Shown here piece by piece: positions 44,017 through 52,833 of a stretch of 64,000 bases of DNA. The position numbers and the translations under genes were made by a program. The notes under the pieces are model-generated. The model made no database searches. It was not told the origin of the DNA and was given only the letters and a program-made list of their open reading frames with translations. Position 1 is the stretch's first letter; every line of letters begins with the position of its first letter. The stretch comes from a bacterium HR40. GTDB taxonomy: Bacteria > Pseudomonadota > Alphaproteobacteria > Geminicoccales > Geminicoccaceae. Location of the stretch: positions 496,001-560,000 of the forward strand of contig BEIQ01000002.1 in assembly GCA_002898275.1 (NCBI GenBank), written 5' to 3'.

Positions 44017-45102
44017 GTGGACGACGTGGCGTCAGAGGCCGAACCCACGGTCAGGGCAGAACGGCGGTCGGGGGAGAGCCGCAAGGCGGCCGGGACCGCG
44101 GCTCCTGTCGCAGCCGGCGTGGCGACACCGCTTTGGTCGCGGGCCCTCTCGGTCCTCACCGCATTGGCCTTGTTGCTGCTCGCCCTTTGGGTGTTGCGAC
44201 GATGGGCTGCGCATGTCACCCTCGCCGACCTCGGCCGCGAGCTGGCCGACATCGGATGGATGCAAATCGCCCTCGCCGTGGTCTTCACCGGATTGAGTTT
44301 CCTCGCCCTCATCGGCTACGAATACCATGCGGTCCGCTTCGCCCGTCACCGCCTGCCGATGGCCGTCGTCGGCCTCTATTCCTTCATCACCCAATCGATC
44401 TCCCATGCCGCCGGTTTTGCCATTTTCGTCGGGGCTACGGTGCGATGGAAGCTCTACGGCTGGCACGGCCTCGGTCTCGTCGACGTGGTCAAGATCCAGA
44501 TCTACTTCACCACGACCTTCGGCCTCGGCGTCCTCACTCTCGGCGGCTCGGCCTTGCTCCTCGAACCAGCGCCCCTCGCCCATGCCGTCGGCAGCGACGC
44601 GCTGCTGTGGCGCCTGGTCGGAGCGCTGCTGCTGCTCCTGGTCGCCACGGTGGTGTTCGTCGGTGCCGTGATGCATCGACGCCTGCGCATCTTCGGCCAC
44701 CCGGTGGAGCTTCCCGATCCACCCGTGACCATGCTGCTCATTGCGCTCGGGGTGGGCGATCTGCTGGGCGTTGCCGGCGCCTTCCACATGTTGTTGCCGC
44801 CCGAGCTCGGGCTGCGCTTCTCCGAGAGCCTGTCGATCTTCGTCGCTGCCCTATCCCTCGGCCTGGTGAGCCACGTACCGGGAAGCCTCGGGGTGTTCGA
44901 GGGCGCGGTGGTGTTGATCGTCGCTCCCGCACCCGAACTCGCGGCGCCGCTCATCGGTGCCCTCGTCGCCTTTCGGGCCGTCTATTACATGTTGCCATTG
45001 GTATTGGGGGCCACCGCCTTCGCCGCCGTCGAGTTCCTGCGCTGGCGGCGAGCGGGCCACGAGCCGCGGCGGATCCTGGAAAGCGGCGCGGCCGAGCGGT
45101 GA
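44017..45102 (+). CDS. UPF0104/MprF-like integral membrane protein
   Basis: A 361-residue protein with a charged N-terminal tail (about 40 residues) and about eight membrane segments. GYEYHAVRFARHRLPM, SHAAGFAIFVGATVRWKLY and SHVPGSLGVFEGAVVLI are features of the lysylphosphatidylglycerol-synthase transmembrane (UPF0104/YbhN) family. The soluble aminoacyl transferase domain of MprF is missing, so a flippase-like or polar-lipid transport role is more likely than lysine transfer. The start is GTG at 44017, 66 bases after the ligase gene. Confidence 0.8.
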   Translation: MDDVASEAEPTVRAERRSGESRKAAGTAAPVAAGVATPLWSRALSVLTALALLLLALWVLRRWAAHVTLADLGRELADIGWMQIALAVVFTGLSFLALIGYEYHAVRFARHRLPMAVVGLYSFITQSISHAAGFAIFVGATVRWKLYGWHGLGLVDVVKIQIYFTTTFGLGVLTLGGSALLLEPAPLAHAVGSDALLWRLVGALLLLLVATVVFVGAVMHRRLRIFGHPVELPDPPVTMLLIALGVGDLLGVAGAFHMLLPPELGLRFSESLSIFVAALSLGLVSHVPGSLGVFEGAVVLIVAPAPELAAPLIGALVAFRAVYYMLPLVLGATAFAAVEFLRWRRAGHEPRRILESGAAER

Positions 45103-45201
45103 GGAGTCGGTTTTTCGCCCGGCGCGGGCTTGTCGCCTGCGGTCCTCGCCGTCTAGACAGAGACCGCACAACGCCGGACGGCATCGAGGGGAGGCTCCGC
45201 G

Positions 45202-46287
45202 TTGTCGATCGCTGCCGAACCACTCCGTCGGCTGGTGGCCGAGATCTTCCGGCGCGCCGGCTGTCCGCCCGAGGAGGCGGAGCGCGTCGCCCGCTATCTC
45301 GTCAAAGCCAATCTCACCGGCCACGACAGCCACGGGGTGATCCGCGTGCCGCGCTATGTGGCGTGGATCGAGGAAGGGCGGCTCGTGCCTGGCCGCCACG
45401 TGGAAGTGGTGCTGGAAACACCGGTGATCGCCGTACTCGACGGTGGGCACGGCATGGGCCAGACGGTGGGGCCGGAGGCCACGGCGATCGGCATTCGCAA
45501 GGCGCGGGAGCATGGGCTGTCGGCAGTGGCTTTGCGCAATGCCGGCCATCTCGGGCGCATCGGTGACTTCGCCGAAATGGCCATAGCGGCCGGTCTCGTC
45601 TCCATCCATTTCGTCAACGTCTACAATTCCCTCCTCGTCGCTCCCTTTGGCGGTGCCAGTCGGCGCTTTTCTACCAATCCCGTCGCCATCGGCGTACCCA
45701 CCGGCGACGAAGGTCCCTTCGTTCTCGATTTTGCCACCGCTCTCGTCGCCGAGGGCAAGGTGCTCGTGGCCCACCAGGGCGGCAAACCCGTACCGCCGGA
45801 TGCGCTGGTCGACGAGCATGGACGGCTGACGAACGATCCCCGGGCCCTCTACGGCGATGCCGCCGGCCGCTATCCAGATCCTACCCTGGGCAAGGGAGCG
45901 CTGCGGACGTTCGGCGAACACAAGGGGTCGGGACTGGCCCTAGCCTGCGAACTGCTCGCCGGGGCGCTCACCGGCTCGGGCGTCAATACCGGCGGCGAGG
46001 GGCCGGTCCACAATGGGATGCTCTCGCTCTTCCTCGATCCGCAGCGGTTCGGGGTAGGTGACCATTTCCTCGAGGACGTCCGGCGGTTCGTCGCCTGGGT
46101 GAAGTCGGCAAAGCCGGTCGATCCCGTCGAGGGGGTGCTCATCCCCGGCGACAAGGAACGACGCACCGAGGCCGAGCGGCTCGCCCATGGCATCCCCCTG
46201 AGCGAGGAAACGTTCCGGGCCATTGTCGATACCGCCCGACGGCTCGGCCTCAGCGACGGCGAGATCCGCGAACTCCTCGAGGACTGA
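45202..46287 (+). CDS. LDH2/malate dehydrogenase-type NAD(P)-dependent oxidoreductase
   Basis: A 361-residue dehydrogenase of the LDH2/YlbC/MdlH fold (not the Rossmann type). It has GHDSHGVIRVPRYV with the catalytic-site His, then GHGMGQTVGPEAT, RNAGHLGRIGDFAEMA, VNVYNSLLVAPFGGASRRFSTNP, abridged here, and GEHKGSGLALACELLAGALTG. Members oxidise malate, lactate, ureidoglycolate or other 2-hydroxy acids. The TTG at 45202 has GGGGAGG upstream. The next gene (RraA-like) follows 16 bases later, so the two should work on one pathway. Confidence 0.9.
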   Translation: MSIAAEPLRRLVAEIFRRAGCPPEEAERVARYLVKANLTGHDSHGVIRVPRYVAWIEEGRLVPGRHVEVVLETPVIAVLDGGHGMGQTVGPEATAIGIRKAREHGLSAVALRNAGHLGRIGDFAEMAIAAGLVSIHFVNVYNSLLVAPFGGASRRFSTNPVAIGVPTGDEGPFVLDFATALVAEGKVLVAHQGGKPVPPDALVDEHGRLTNDPRALYGDAAGRYPDPTLGKGALRTFGEHKGSGLALACELLAGALTGSGVNTGGEGPVHNGMLSLFLDPQRFGVGDHFLEDVRRFVAWVKSAKPVDPVEGVLIPGDKERRTEAERLAHGIPLSEETFRAIVDTARRLGLSDGEIRELLED

Positions 46288-46303
46288 AAGGGAGAGGGTC
46301 AGG

Positions 46304-47002
46304 ATGACGATCGACCCGGCGCTGCTCGAGCATCTCCGCGCCTTCGACACGCCCACCATCTGCAACGCGCTCGAGATCGTCGCCCCGGAGCGGCGCGGCC
46401 ACGGCTATAGCGTGCGGCCTTTCGTCTGCCCCTTTCCCGATCTGCGGCCGATCTGCGGCTTCGCCCGCACGGCGACCATCCGCGCCCGCCTGCCGGCGGC
46501 GCTGCCGGCGGCCGAGGCGAAGGCGCAGAGGCTGCGCTATTACGAATATGTGGCGGCGGGTCCGCGTCCGACCGTGGTGGTGATCCAGGACCTCGACGAC
46601 CAGCCTGGCTACGGCGCCTTCTGGGGCGAGGTCAACACGGCGATCCACCGCGGTCTCGGCTGTCTCGGTTGTGTCACCAACGGCTCGATCCGCGATCTCG
46701 GCGCCATCGATCCCGAGTTCCAACTGCTCGCCGGCAGCATCGGCCCGAGCCACGCCTTCGTGCACGTCGAGGCCTTCGGAATCGCGGTCGACGTCCATGG
46801 CATGCTCGTCCACCATGGCGACATCGTGCATGCCGATCGGCACGGCGCCGTCGTCATTCCCGAGGCGGCGCTGCCTCGGCTCCCGGAGGCCATCGAACTC
46901 TGCATCCGCCGCGAGGCGCCGATTCTCGCCGCCGCCCGCAGCCCCGACTTCTCGATCGCCAAGCTCAGGGAGGCGATGGCGGCGGCCGAGGAGATCCACT
47001 GA
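46304..47002 (+). CDS. RraA-like protein, possible hydroxymethylglutarate-type aldolase
   Basis: A 232-residue RraA-fold protein with DTPTICNALEIV at the start and the hallmark GCVTNGSIRDLGAID, then FGIAVDVHGMLVHHGDIVHAD. In the HMG/CHA aldolase group of this fold the residues of the GxxRD motif bind the metal and pyruvate-type product, and here Arg and Asp are kept. The neighbour dehydrogenase makes a 4-hydroxy-4-methyl-2-oxoglutarate or oxaloacetate-type activity more likely than RNase E control. The ATG at 46304 has GGGAGAGGG upstream. Confidence 0.85.
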   Translation: MTIDPALLEHLRAFDTPTICNALEIVAPERRGHGYSVRPFVCPFPDLRPICGFARTATIRARLPAALPAAEAKAQRLRYYEYVAAGPRPTVVVIQDLDDQPGYGAFWGEVNTAIHRGLGCLGCVTNGSIRDLGAIDPEFQLLAGSIGPSHAFVHVEAFGIAVDVHGMLVHHGDIVHADRHGAVVIPEAALPRLPEAIELCIRREAPILAAARSPDFSIAKLREAMAAAEEIH

Positions 47003-47013
47003 AGGGAGAAGGC

Positions 47014-47838
47014 GTGCCCGAACTGCCCGACGTCGAGCTCTTCCGCCGCATCTTCGAGGAGCATGGATTGGGTCGGCAGGTGGCGACGGTCGAAGTGCTC
47101 GATCCCCGCATCCTCGAAGACATCGACGCCGAGGCGCTGAGCGCGGCGCTGGCGGGTGACCTCTTCCAGGCCGCGCATCGGCACGGCAAGCATCTGTTCG
47201 TCGCCCGTCGCCGCGGCGGCTACCTCCACATGCACTTCGGCCTCACCGGTGCCCTGACCTGGTACGAGGGCGAAATGCCGCCGTGGACGCGGGTCGCCTT
47301 CGGTTTCTGCGCTCCGCCCCATCTCGCCTATGTGAACCTGCGGCTTTTGGGCCGCGTCGGCCTGGTGGAGGACATGAGGACCTATCTCGCGGCCCATGAC
47401 ATCGGTCCCGATGCGCTCGATCCGAGGCTGGACGAGGACAGTTTCGCCACCGCCCTCGGCCACGGTCGGCGGCCCATCAAGGCGGCTCTTCTCGACCAGA
47501 GCGTGGTCGCGGGCATCGGCAATGTCTATGCCGACGAGATTCTCTTCCAGGCGGGACTGAGGCCCGATGTCCCGGTCTCGGCCCTCGACCGAGGGTGGCG
47601 ACGGCGGCTCTTTCGCGCCATGCGCACGGTGCTGGAGACGGCGGTGCGCCGCGGCGCAGCCTCCGAGCATTTCACCGAGCGGCTACCGGAAGGCTATCTC
47701 ACCCGGGTGCGCGGTGGCGACGGTCACTGTCCGCGTTGCGGCACTCCCCTCGCGCGTTTCCGCACGGGAGGGCGCACCGGCTATTTCTGCGGGCGATGCC
47801 AGATCGACCCGCGTCGCGCCGGCCGAGACGACGCCTAG
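47014..47838 (+). CDS. mutM: Fpg/Nei-family DNA glycosylase
   Basis: Removes oxidised bases and cleaves the abasic site. The 274-residue protein begins PELPDVELFRR after GTG, giving the catalytic Pro and Glu; the helix-two-turn-helix is KAALLDQSVVAGIGNVYADE, and the zinc finger is CPRCG with CGRCQ. A Lys equivalent to the active-site Lys is in HGKHLFVA. The PELPDVE variant suggests an Fpg/Nei subfamily rather than classical MutM (PELPEVE). GAAGGGAGAAG precedes the GTG, which lies only 11 bases after the RraA-like gene. Confidence 0.85.
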   Translation: MPELPDVELFRRIFEEHGLGRQVATVEVLDPRILEDIDAEALSAALAGDLFQAAHRHGKHLFVARRRGGYLHMHFGLTGALTWYEGEMPPWTRVAFGFCAPPHLAYVNLRLLGRVGLVEDMRTYLAAHDIGPDALDPRLDEDSFATALGHGRRPIKAALLDQSVVAGIGNVYADEILFQAGLRPDVPVSALDRGWRRRLFRAMRTVLETAVRRGAASEHFTERLPEGYLTRVRGGDGHCPRCGTPLARFRTGGRTGYFCGRCQIDPRRAGRDDA

Positions 47839-47951
47839 GGGGCCCGTCCGACCGCCGAGCCGCGGCCCGACGGTGGTCGGGAGCGAAGGCGATCGCGCCA
47901 TGACGAGAGGCGAAGGTCTCGGCTCCTCGCGGATGCTGCGAGCATGGCGCG

Positions 47952-47980
47952 TTGACGGCCTTGCGCCGCGTCCTTACATA
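47952..47980 (+). promoter_or_regulatory. Candidate sigma-70 promoter of hrcA-grpE
   Basis: TTGACG (47952-47957) and TACATA (47975-47980) are separated by 17 bases. The -35 matches the consensus at 5 of 6 positions; the -10 at 3 of 6. The predicted transcript would have a leader of about 35 bases before hrcA. No CIRCE inverted repeat is visible in the gap, so HrcA autoregulation is not supported here. Confidence 0.55.
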
Positions 47981-48021
47981 GGCTGTGGCGTGGACGCGCA
48001 ACCTCCCGACCCGAAAGGTGG

Positions 48022-49107
48022 ATGATCGTCGAGCTCAATCAGCGCTCGCGGGAGATCTTCCGGCACATCGTCGATGCCTATGTGGAGACCGGCGAGCCGG
48101 TAGGCTCCCGCACGGTGGCACGGCGGCTGCAGGATCGGCTGTCGCCGGCCACGGTGCGCAATGTCATGGCCGATCTCGAGGACGCCGGACTGCTCTATTC
48201 GCCGCACACCTCGGCTGGCCGGCTGCCGACCGAAGCCGGTCTGCGCTTCTATGTCGACGGCTTGCTCGAGGTGGGCACGCTGTCGGAAGAGGAGCGGCGC
48301 GAGATCCAGGCCCGCTGCGCGGCGTCCGGTCGGAGCATGGAGGCGGTGCTGGCGGACGCCTCGGAAGTCCTGTCCGGACTCACCCACCACGCCGGCATCG
48401 TCGTTGCCCCGACGGTCGAACGGCCGTTTCGCCACATCGAATTCGTGCCTCTCTCACCGGGCCGGGCGCTCGTCGTGGTAGTGGCCGACAACGGCCTCGT
48501 GGAAAACCGGGTGATCGACGTGCCCCTCGGCATGTCGCCTTCGACCTTGGTGGAGGCCGGCAATTATCTGACGGCTCGTCTCGCCGGACGCAGCCTCGAT
48601 GAGGCGCTCGAGGTGATCCGACAGGAAATCGAGCACCAGCGGCTCGAGCTCGACGAGCTCGCCCGCAAGGTGGTGGAGGCGGGACTCGCGATATGGTCGA
48701 AGAACGGCGGGCAGCAGGAAAGCGGCGTGCTGATCGTGCGCGGTCAGGCGCATCTGCTGGAGGACGTGACCAGCCTCGCGCAGCTGGAGCGGATTCGCAC
48801 CTTGCTCGAGATGCTCGAGCGCAAGAAGAGCTTCCTCAAATTGCTGGAGCTCGCCCAGAACGCCACCGGGGTGCAGATCTTCATCGGTGCCGAGAATGAG
48901 CTCTTCGGACTGACCGACTGCTCGATGATCGTCGCCCCCTATCACGCCGGCGGCGAGGGTCGGGGCCGACGGGTCGTCGGGGCGATCGGGGTCATCGGGC
49001 CCACGCGCATGAACTATGCGCGGATCGTCCCCATGGTCGATTATACGGCACGGGTCGTCAGTCGCATGCTTGGAGCGATGGAAAGCGGAACAGGAACCGA
49101 GCGATGA
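48022..49107 (+). CDS. hrcA: Heat-inducible transcription repressor HrcA
   Basis: Repressor of groE-type and dnaK-type operons, which binds the CIRCE element with help from GroEL. The 361-residue protein has the N-terminal winged helix (RSREIFRHIVDAYVETGEPVG, shortened) with LSPATVRNVMADLEDAGLLYSPHTSAGRLPT, and the GAF-like domain ending IGPTRMNYARIVPMVDYTA. It overlaps grpE (ATGA). The targets are outside this window. Confidence 0.96.
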   Translation: MIVELNQRSREIFRHIVDAYVETGEPVGSRTVARRLQDRLSPATVRNVMADLEDAGLLYSPHTSAGRLPTEAGLRFYVDGLLEVGTLSEEERREIQARCAASGRSMEAVLADASEVLSGLTHHAGIVVAPTVERPFRHIEFVPLSPGRALVVVVADNGLVENRVIDVPLGMSPSTLVEAGNYLTARLAGRSLDEALEVIRQEIEHQRLELDELARKVVEAGLAIWSKNGGQQESGVLIVRGQAHLLEDVTSLAQLERIRTLLEMLERKKSFLKLLELAQNATGVQIFIGAENELFGLTDCSMIVAPYHAGGEGRGRRVVGAIGVIGPTRMNYARIVPMVDYTARVVSRMLGAMESGTGTER

Positions 49108-49724
49108 CGGAAAAGTCCAAAGATCCCGCGGAGATGCCGGCCGAGCCCGAGGCGGCGGCTGCAGCGGAAGGGGGAGAGGTCGAGGCCCTGTCGCGCCTCG
49201 AGGCGGAGCTCGCGGAACTGCGCGAGCGGCACCTGCGGGTGCTTGCCGAGCTCGACAATGTACACAAAAGGCAAGCGCGCGAGCTCGAGGAGGTACGGCG
49301 GCGGGCGGTCGGCGATTTCGCCCGCGAGCTGCTCGAGGTGGCGGACAATCTGCGCCGGGCGATCGAAAGCGTGCCGCGCGACGAGCTCGAGCGCAACGAA
49401 CTGCTGCTCAATCTCGTGACCGGCGTGGAGATGACCGAACGGCAGCTGCTCGAGGTCTTCCGCCGCTACGACATCGCCAAGATCGAGCCGAAGCCGGGCG
49501 AACCGTTCAGCCATGAACTGCACCACGCGATGTACGAGGTGGAGAGCGCCGAGCACCGTCCGGGCGCGATTGCCGAAGTGATGCAGGTCGGCTATCGCAT
49601 GGGCGACCGGCTGCTGCGGCCGGCGCGGGTGGGCATCGCGAAGTTGCCTGCGCCGGTCGAGGCCAAGCCGGAGGAGCCGGCGGTTTCCGGCGAGCCCGGG
49701 CAGCGGATCGACACTCGGGCGTGA
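49104..49724 (+). CDS. grpE: Nucleotide exchange factor GrpE
   Basis: Releases ADP from DnaK. The 206-residue protein has an acidic disordered N-terminus, a long coiled coil ([20 protein letters not shown], about 45-90) and the C-terminal beta domain with [20 protein letters not shown], abridged here, and [22 protein letters not shown]. The ATG overlaps the hrcA stop. DnaK and DnaJ are not in the window. Confidence 0.97.
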   Translation: MTEKSKDPAEMPAEPEAAAAAEGGEVEALSRLEAELAELRERHLRVLAELDNVHKRQARELEEVRRRAVGDFARELLEVADNLRRAIESVPRDELERNELLLNLVTGVEMTERQLLEVFRRYDIAKIEPKPGEPFSHELHHAMYEVESAEHRPGAIAEVMQVGYRMGDRLLRPARVGIAKLPAPVEAKPEEPAVSGEPGQRIDTRA

Positions 49725-49786
49725 GCGCGCGGCCGCCGCGGCGGGCGCGGATTGAAGGGCGATCCCAGATCGGAAGGAACAGCGGC

Positions 49787-51010
49787 ATGCGCAAGGACGT
49801 GCGCAAGGTCGTGCTCGCTTATTCCGGCGGCCTCGACACCTCGGTGATCCTGCGTTGGCTCCAGGAGACCTACCGCTGCGAGGTGGTCACCTTCACGGCC
49901 GACCTCGGCCAGGGCGAGGAGCTGGAATCGGCTCGCCGGCGAGCCGAGCTGCTGGGGGCGACAGAGATCCATATCGAGGACCTGCGCGAGGAATTCGTCC
50001 GCGACTATGTGTTCCCGATGTTCCGGGCGAATGCTCTCTACGAGGGCTGCTATCTCCTCGGCACCTCCATCGCCCGTCCGCTCATCGCCAAGCGCCTCAT
50101 CGAAATCGCGCATGCGAGCGGGGCCGATGCCGTAGCCCACGGGGCCACCGGCAAGGGCAACGACCAGGTACGTTTCGAGCTCACTTGCTACGCCCTGGAT
50201 CCGCACATCCGGATCATCGCCCCCTGGCGGGAGTGGGATCTCGGCTCGCGCGAGAAGCTCGTCGCCTATGCCGAGAGCCGGCAGATCCCGATCCCGCGCG
50301 GCAAGCGCGGGGAACCGCCCTATTCCACCGACGCCAATTTGCTGCACATCTCCTACGAAGGCCGGGCGCTCGAGGATCCCTGGGTCGAGCCCGAGGAGGA
50401 GATGTTCACCCGCACCGTCGATCCGCGCAAGGCTCCCGACGAACCGGAGTATGTGGAGATCGACTTCGAGCGCGGGGATCCGGTGGCGGTCAATGGCGAA
50501 CGGCTGTCGCCGGCGTCTCTGCTCGCGCGCCTCAACGCGATTGCGGGCAAGCACGGGATCGGGCGGGTGGACCTGGTCGAGAACCGCTACGTCGGTATGA
50601 AATCGCGCGGCGTTTACGAAACGCCCGGCGGCACGGTATGGCTGGCGGCCCATCGGGCCATCGAGAGCCTCACCCTCGACCGCGGGGCTGCCCACCTCAA
50701 GGACGAGCTCATGCCGCGCTACGCCGAGCTCATTTACAATGGCTATTGGTTCTCGCCCGAGCGCGAGATGCTGCAGGCGCTCATCGACAAGAGCCAGGAC
50801 AAGGTCACCGGAACGGTGCGGCTCAAGCTGTTCAAGGGCGGTGTGCAGGTGGTCGGGCGGAAGAGCCCGTACAGCCTCTACCGACAGGAATATGCGACCT
50901 TCGAAGAGGACACGGTCTACGACCAGCGCGATGCCGCAGGCTTCATCCGTCTCAACGCCTTGCGCTTGCGGATCCGCGCGCTCGTCCATCGTCCCTACGG
51001 CCAGCCCTGA
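49787..51010 (+). CDS. argG: Argininosuccinate synthase
   Basis: Joins citrulline and aspartate with ATP in arginine synthesis. The 407-residue protein has the P-loop-like [45 protein letters not shown] and [15 protein letters not shown]. The ATG at 49787 has GGAAGGAA 7 bases upstream. It follows grpE by 62 bases and is probably transcribed separately. Confidence 0.97.
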   Translation: MRKDVRKVVLAYSGGLDTSVILRWLQETYRCEVVTFTADLGQGEELESARRRAELLGATEIHIEDLREEFVRDYVFPMFRANALYEGCYLLGTSIARPLIAKRLIEIAHASGADAVAHGATGKGNDQVRFELTCYALDPHIRIIAPWREWDLGSREKLVAYAESRQIPIPRGKRGEPPYSTDANLLHISYEGRALEDPWVEPEEEMFTRTVDPRKAPDEPEYVEIDFERGDPVAVNGERLSPASLLARLNAIAGKHGIGRVDLVENRYVGMKSRGVYETPGGTVWLAAHRAIESLTLDRGAAHLKDELMPRYAELIYNGYWFSPEREMLQALIDKSQDKVTGTVRLKLFKGGVQVVGRKSPYSLYRQEYATFEEDTVYDQRDAAGFIRLNALRLRIRALVHRPYGQP

Positions 51011-51713
51011 ACCGGATTTTCTCCTCGCGCGGCTGCTCTACCGCGACGGGCTGATCCTCGTCCTGGACAAGCCGGCGGGTCTCCCCGTCCACGCCGGGCC
51101 GGGGGGTGGTCCCCATCTCGAGATGTTCCTCGACAGCCTGAGATTCGGCCTGCCCCATCCGCCCCGGCTCGCCCACCGGCTCGATCGCGATACCTCCGGC
51201 TGTCTCGTCCTCGGCCGGCACCGCAAGGCCCTCTCGCGGCTCGGCCGGCTCTTTTCCGGCGGGCGAGTCGAAAAGGTCTACTGGGCGGTGGTGCGCGGCC
51301 GGCCACCCGGCGAATCCGGCTGCATCGACTGGCCGCTCGCCAAGGTGAGCCGCGACCCGCGCAGCTGGTGGATGCAGGTCGCGCCGGACGGTCAGCCCGC
51401 CGTCACCGAATGGCGGCTGCTGGGCGAGGACGACGGCCTCGCCTGGCTCGAGCTGCGACCCCGTACCGGCCGCACCCATCAGCTCAGGGTCCATCTCGCC
51501 GCCCTCGGCTGCCCCGTTCTCGGTGACCCGGTCTACGGCCAGGCGCAGCAGGAAGGGCTCGTGCCGCTGCAGCTGCACGCTCGCGCCATCACCTTGCCGC
51601 TCTATCCGAATCGCCAGCCGGTCCATGTCGAGGCACCGGTGCCCGAACACATGCGCGACTATCTCGCCCGGCTCGGTCTCAAAGCGGAGGAGCGGGCGGC
51701 GCCGACGCGGTAA
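50931..51713 (+). CDS. RluA-family pseudouridine synthase
   Basis: Converts uridine to pseudouridine in rRNA or tRNA. The core has [23 protein letters not shown], abridged, the catalytic Asp in [29 protein letters not shown] and [25 protein letters not shown], abridged; no S4 domain precedes it. The start is unclear: the first in-frame ATG (50931) lies 80 bases inside argG and has no ribosome site, and no ATG, GTG or TTG lies nearer the core. Translation may be coupled to argG or begin at a rarer codon near 51033. The target RNA is unknown. Confidence 0.82.
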   Translation: MPQASSVSTPCACGSARSSIVPTASPEPDFLLARLLYRDGLILVLDKPAGLPVHAGPGGGPHLEMFLDSLRFGLPHPPRLAHRLDRDTSGCLVLGRHRKALSRLGRLFSGGRVEKVYWAVVRGRPPGESGCIDWPLAKVSRDPRSWWMQVAPDGQPAVTEWRLLGEDDGLAWLELRPRTGRTHQLRVHLAALGCPVLGDPVYGQAQQEGLVPLQLHARAITLPLYPNRQPVHVEAPVPEHMRDYLARLGLKAEERAAPTR

Positions 51714-51784
51714 CAGCCGGATACTACCCGCGGCGGACGCATTTCGCCTAGAATAGCCTTAGAGGGTTCGAAAGGGGAGTGCCG

Positions 51785-52180
51785 ATGGCCAAGCCCATCC
51801 ACATGATGATCCGCGTGCTCGATCTCGACCGGTCCATCGATTTCTATCGCAAGGCGTTCGGCCTCGAGGTCGCCGATCGTTTCGATTTTGACGACTTCGT
51901 ACTGGTCTATCTGCGCGGTCCCGAATCGCCCTTCGAGATCGAGCTCACCCTGAACAAGGGGCGGGCGCATCCCTACAGCCACGGCGAAGGTTACGGCCAC
52001 GTCGCCTTTTGCGTCGACGATCTCGATGCCGAGCACCGCCGTTTCACCGAGCTCGGACTCAATCCCAATCCGATTCGCGAGTTCTTCCGCGACGGTGCGC
52101 TCATGGCGCGCTTTTTCTTCGTCCAGGATCCGGACGGCTACAAGATCGAGGTGCTGCAGCGACACGGACGATATCGCTGA
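51785..52180 (+). CDS. gloA: Lactoylglutathione lyase (glyoxalase I)
   Basis: Isomerises the methylglyoxal-glutathione adduct. The 131-residue protein has the metal-ligand pattern His (KPIHMMIRVLDLDRSIDFY), Glu (PFEIELTLN), His (GYGHVAFCVDDLDAEH) and Glu (GYKIEVLQRHGR). The ATG at 51785 has GGGGAG 7 bases upstream; a GTG at 51779 is an alternative. A -10-like TAGAAT lies at 51749-51754 without a matching -35. Confidence 0.93.
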   Translation: MAKPIHMMIRVLDLDRSIDFYRKAFGLEVADRFDFDDFVLVYLRGPESPFEIELTLNKGRAHPYSHGEGYGHVAFCVDDLDAEHRRFTELGLNPNPIREFFRDGALMARFFFVQDPDGYKIEVLQRHGRYR

Positions 52181-52249
52181 GGCGGTGGGAGCGCTGTCGG
52201 GCCCCGCAGCGCTCCCGGGAACCATCGGGGCCGGGCAGGGAGGTGCGAG

Positions 52250-52807
52250 ATGCCGAAATACATCCTCGATCGCCGGCGCTTTCTCCGGCGCACCGGCGAG
52301 GTCGTGCTGGTGGTGACCGCTGCCGGCCGGGTGATCTTCACCGACCCCGGCCGCTCCTTCGCCATCGCCATGGAAGTCTTGGACGAGCACGGCGCCCGCA
52401 CGCTGCTCGCCATGACGCGGGCGCTCTATCCCCATCCTTCGATCGGCGACGAGTACTATGCGGTGGTGGTCGAGGCCCTCGATGCCGAGGCCAAGGCCGA
52501 CGCCGCGGTGGCGAACCTGCTCAAGGACGGGGTGGCCCGGCTCGATGCGGCGAAGGGAGTGCCTTTCGTCGCCTTGTCGCCCGGCACCCAGGAAGAGGTG
52601 CTCGCCAGCCTCGAGGGAGACCCGTTCTTCCAGAAAGTGCGAGGTGCGAGCGTGTTCCACTTCTACAACAACAAGCTTCTCTGGCGCCACTTCGGCTACG
52701 AGGGCAGTAGTTTCGAGTACGGCGGTTATCTGCGGCGGGGCTTCCAAGATCTCGGCTGGCTCCCCGACCCGCCGCCGGAGGTGAGCCCCGAACCCTATTT
52801 CGGTTGA
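52250..52807 (+). CDS. Gluconate 2-dehydrogenase subunit 3-like, Tat-exported
   Basis: Small subunit of a GMC-type membrane dehydrogenase, 185 residues. The N-terminus (LDRRRFLRRTGEVVLVVTAAG) is a twin-arginine signal. ALYPHPSIGDEYYAVVVEAL and VFHFYNNKLLWRHFGYEG are the conserved family blocks. It ends TGA overlapping a TTG that could start the next gene, and the large subunit gene follows 26 bases later. In known enzymes this subunit carries the flavoprotein through the Tat system. Confidence 0.9.
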   Translation: MPKYILDRRRFLRRTGEVVLVVTAAGRVIFTDPGRSFAIAMEVLDEHGARTLLAMTRALYPHPSIGDEYYAVVVEALDAEAKADAAVANLLKDGVARLDAAKGVPFVALSPGTQEEVLASLEGDPFFQKVRGASVFHFYNNKLLWRHFGYEGSSFEYGGYLRRGFQDLGWLPDPPPEVSPEPYFG

Positions 52808-52833
52808 ACGAGATCGGCAAGGGAGGCACGCGC

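Noticed and set aside
47839-48021. CIRCE element upstream of hrcA
   Set aside because: No TTAGCACTC-N9-GAGTGCTAA-like inverted repeat is present.
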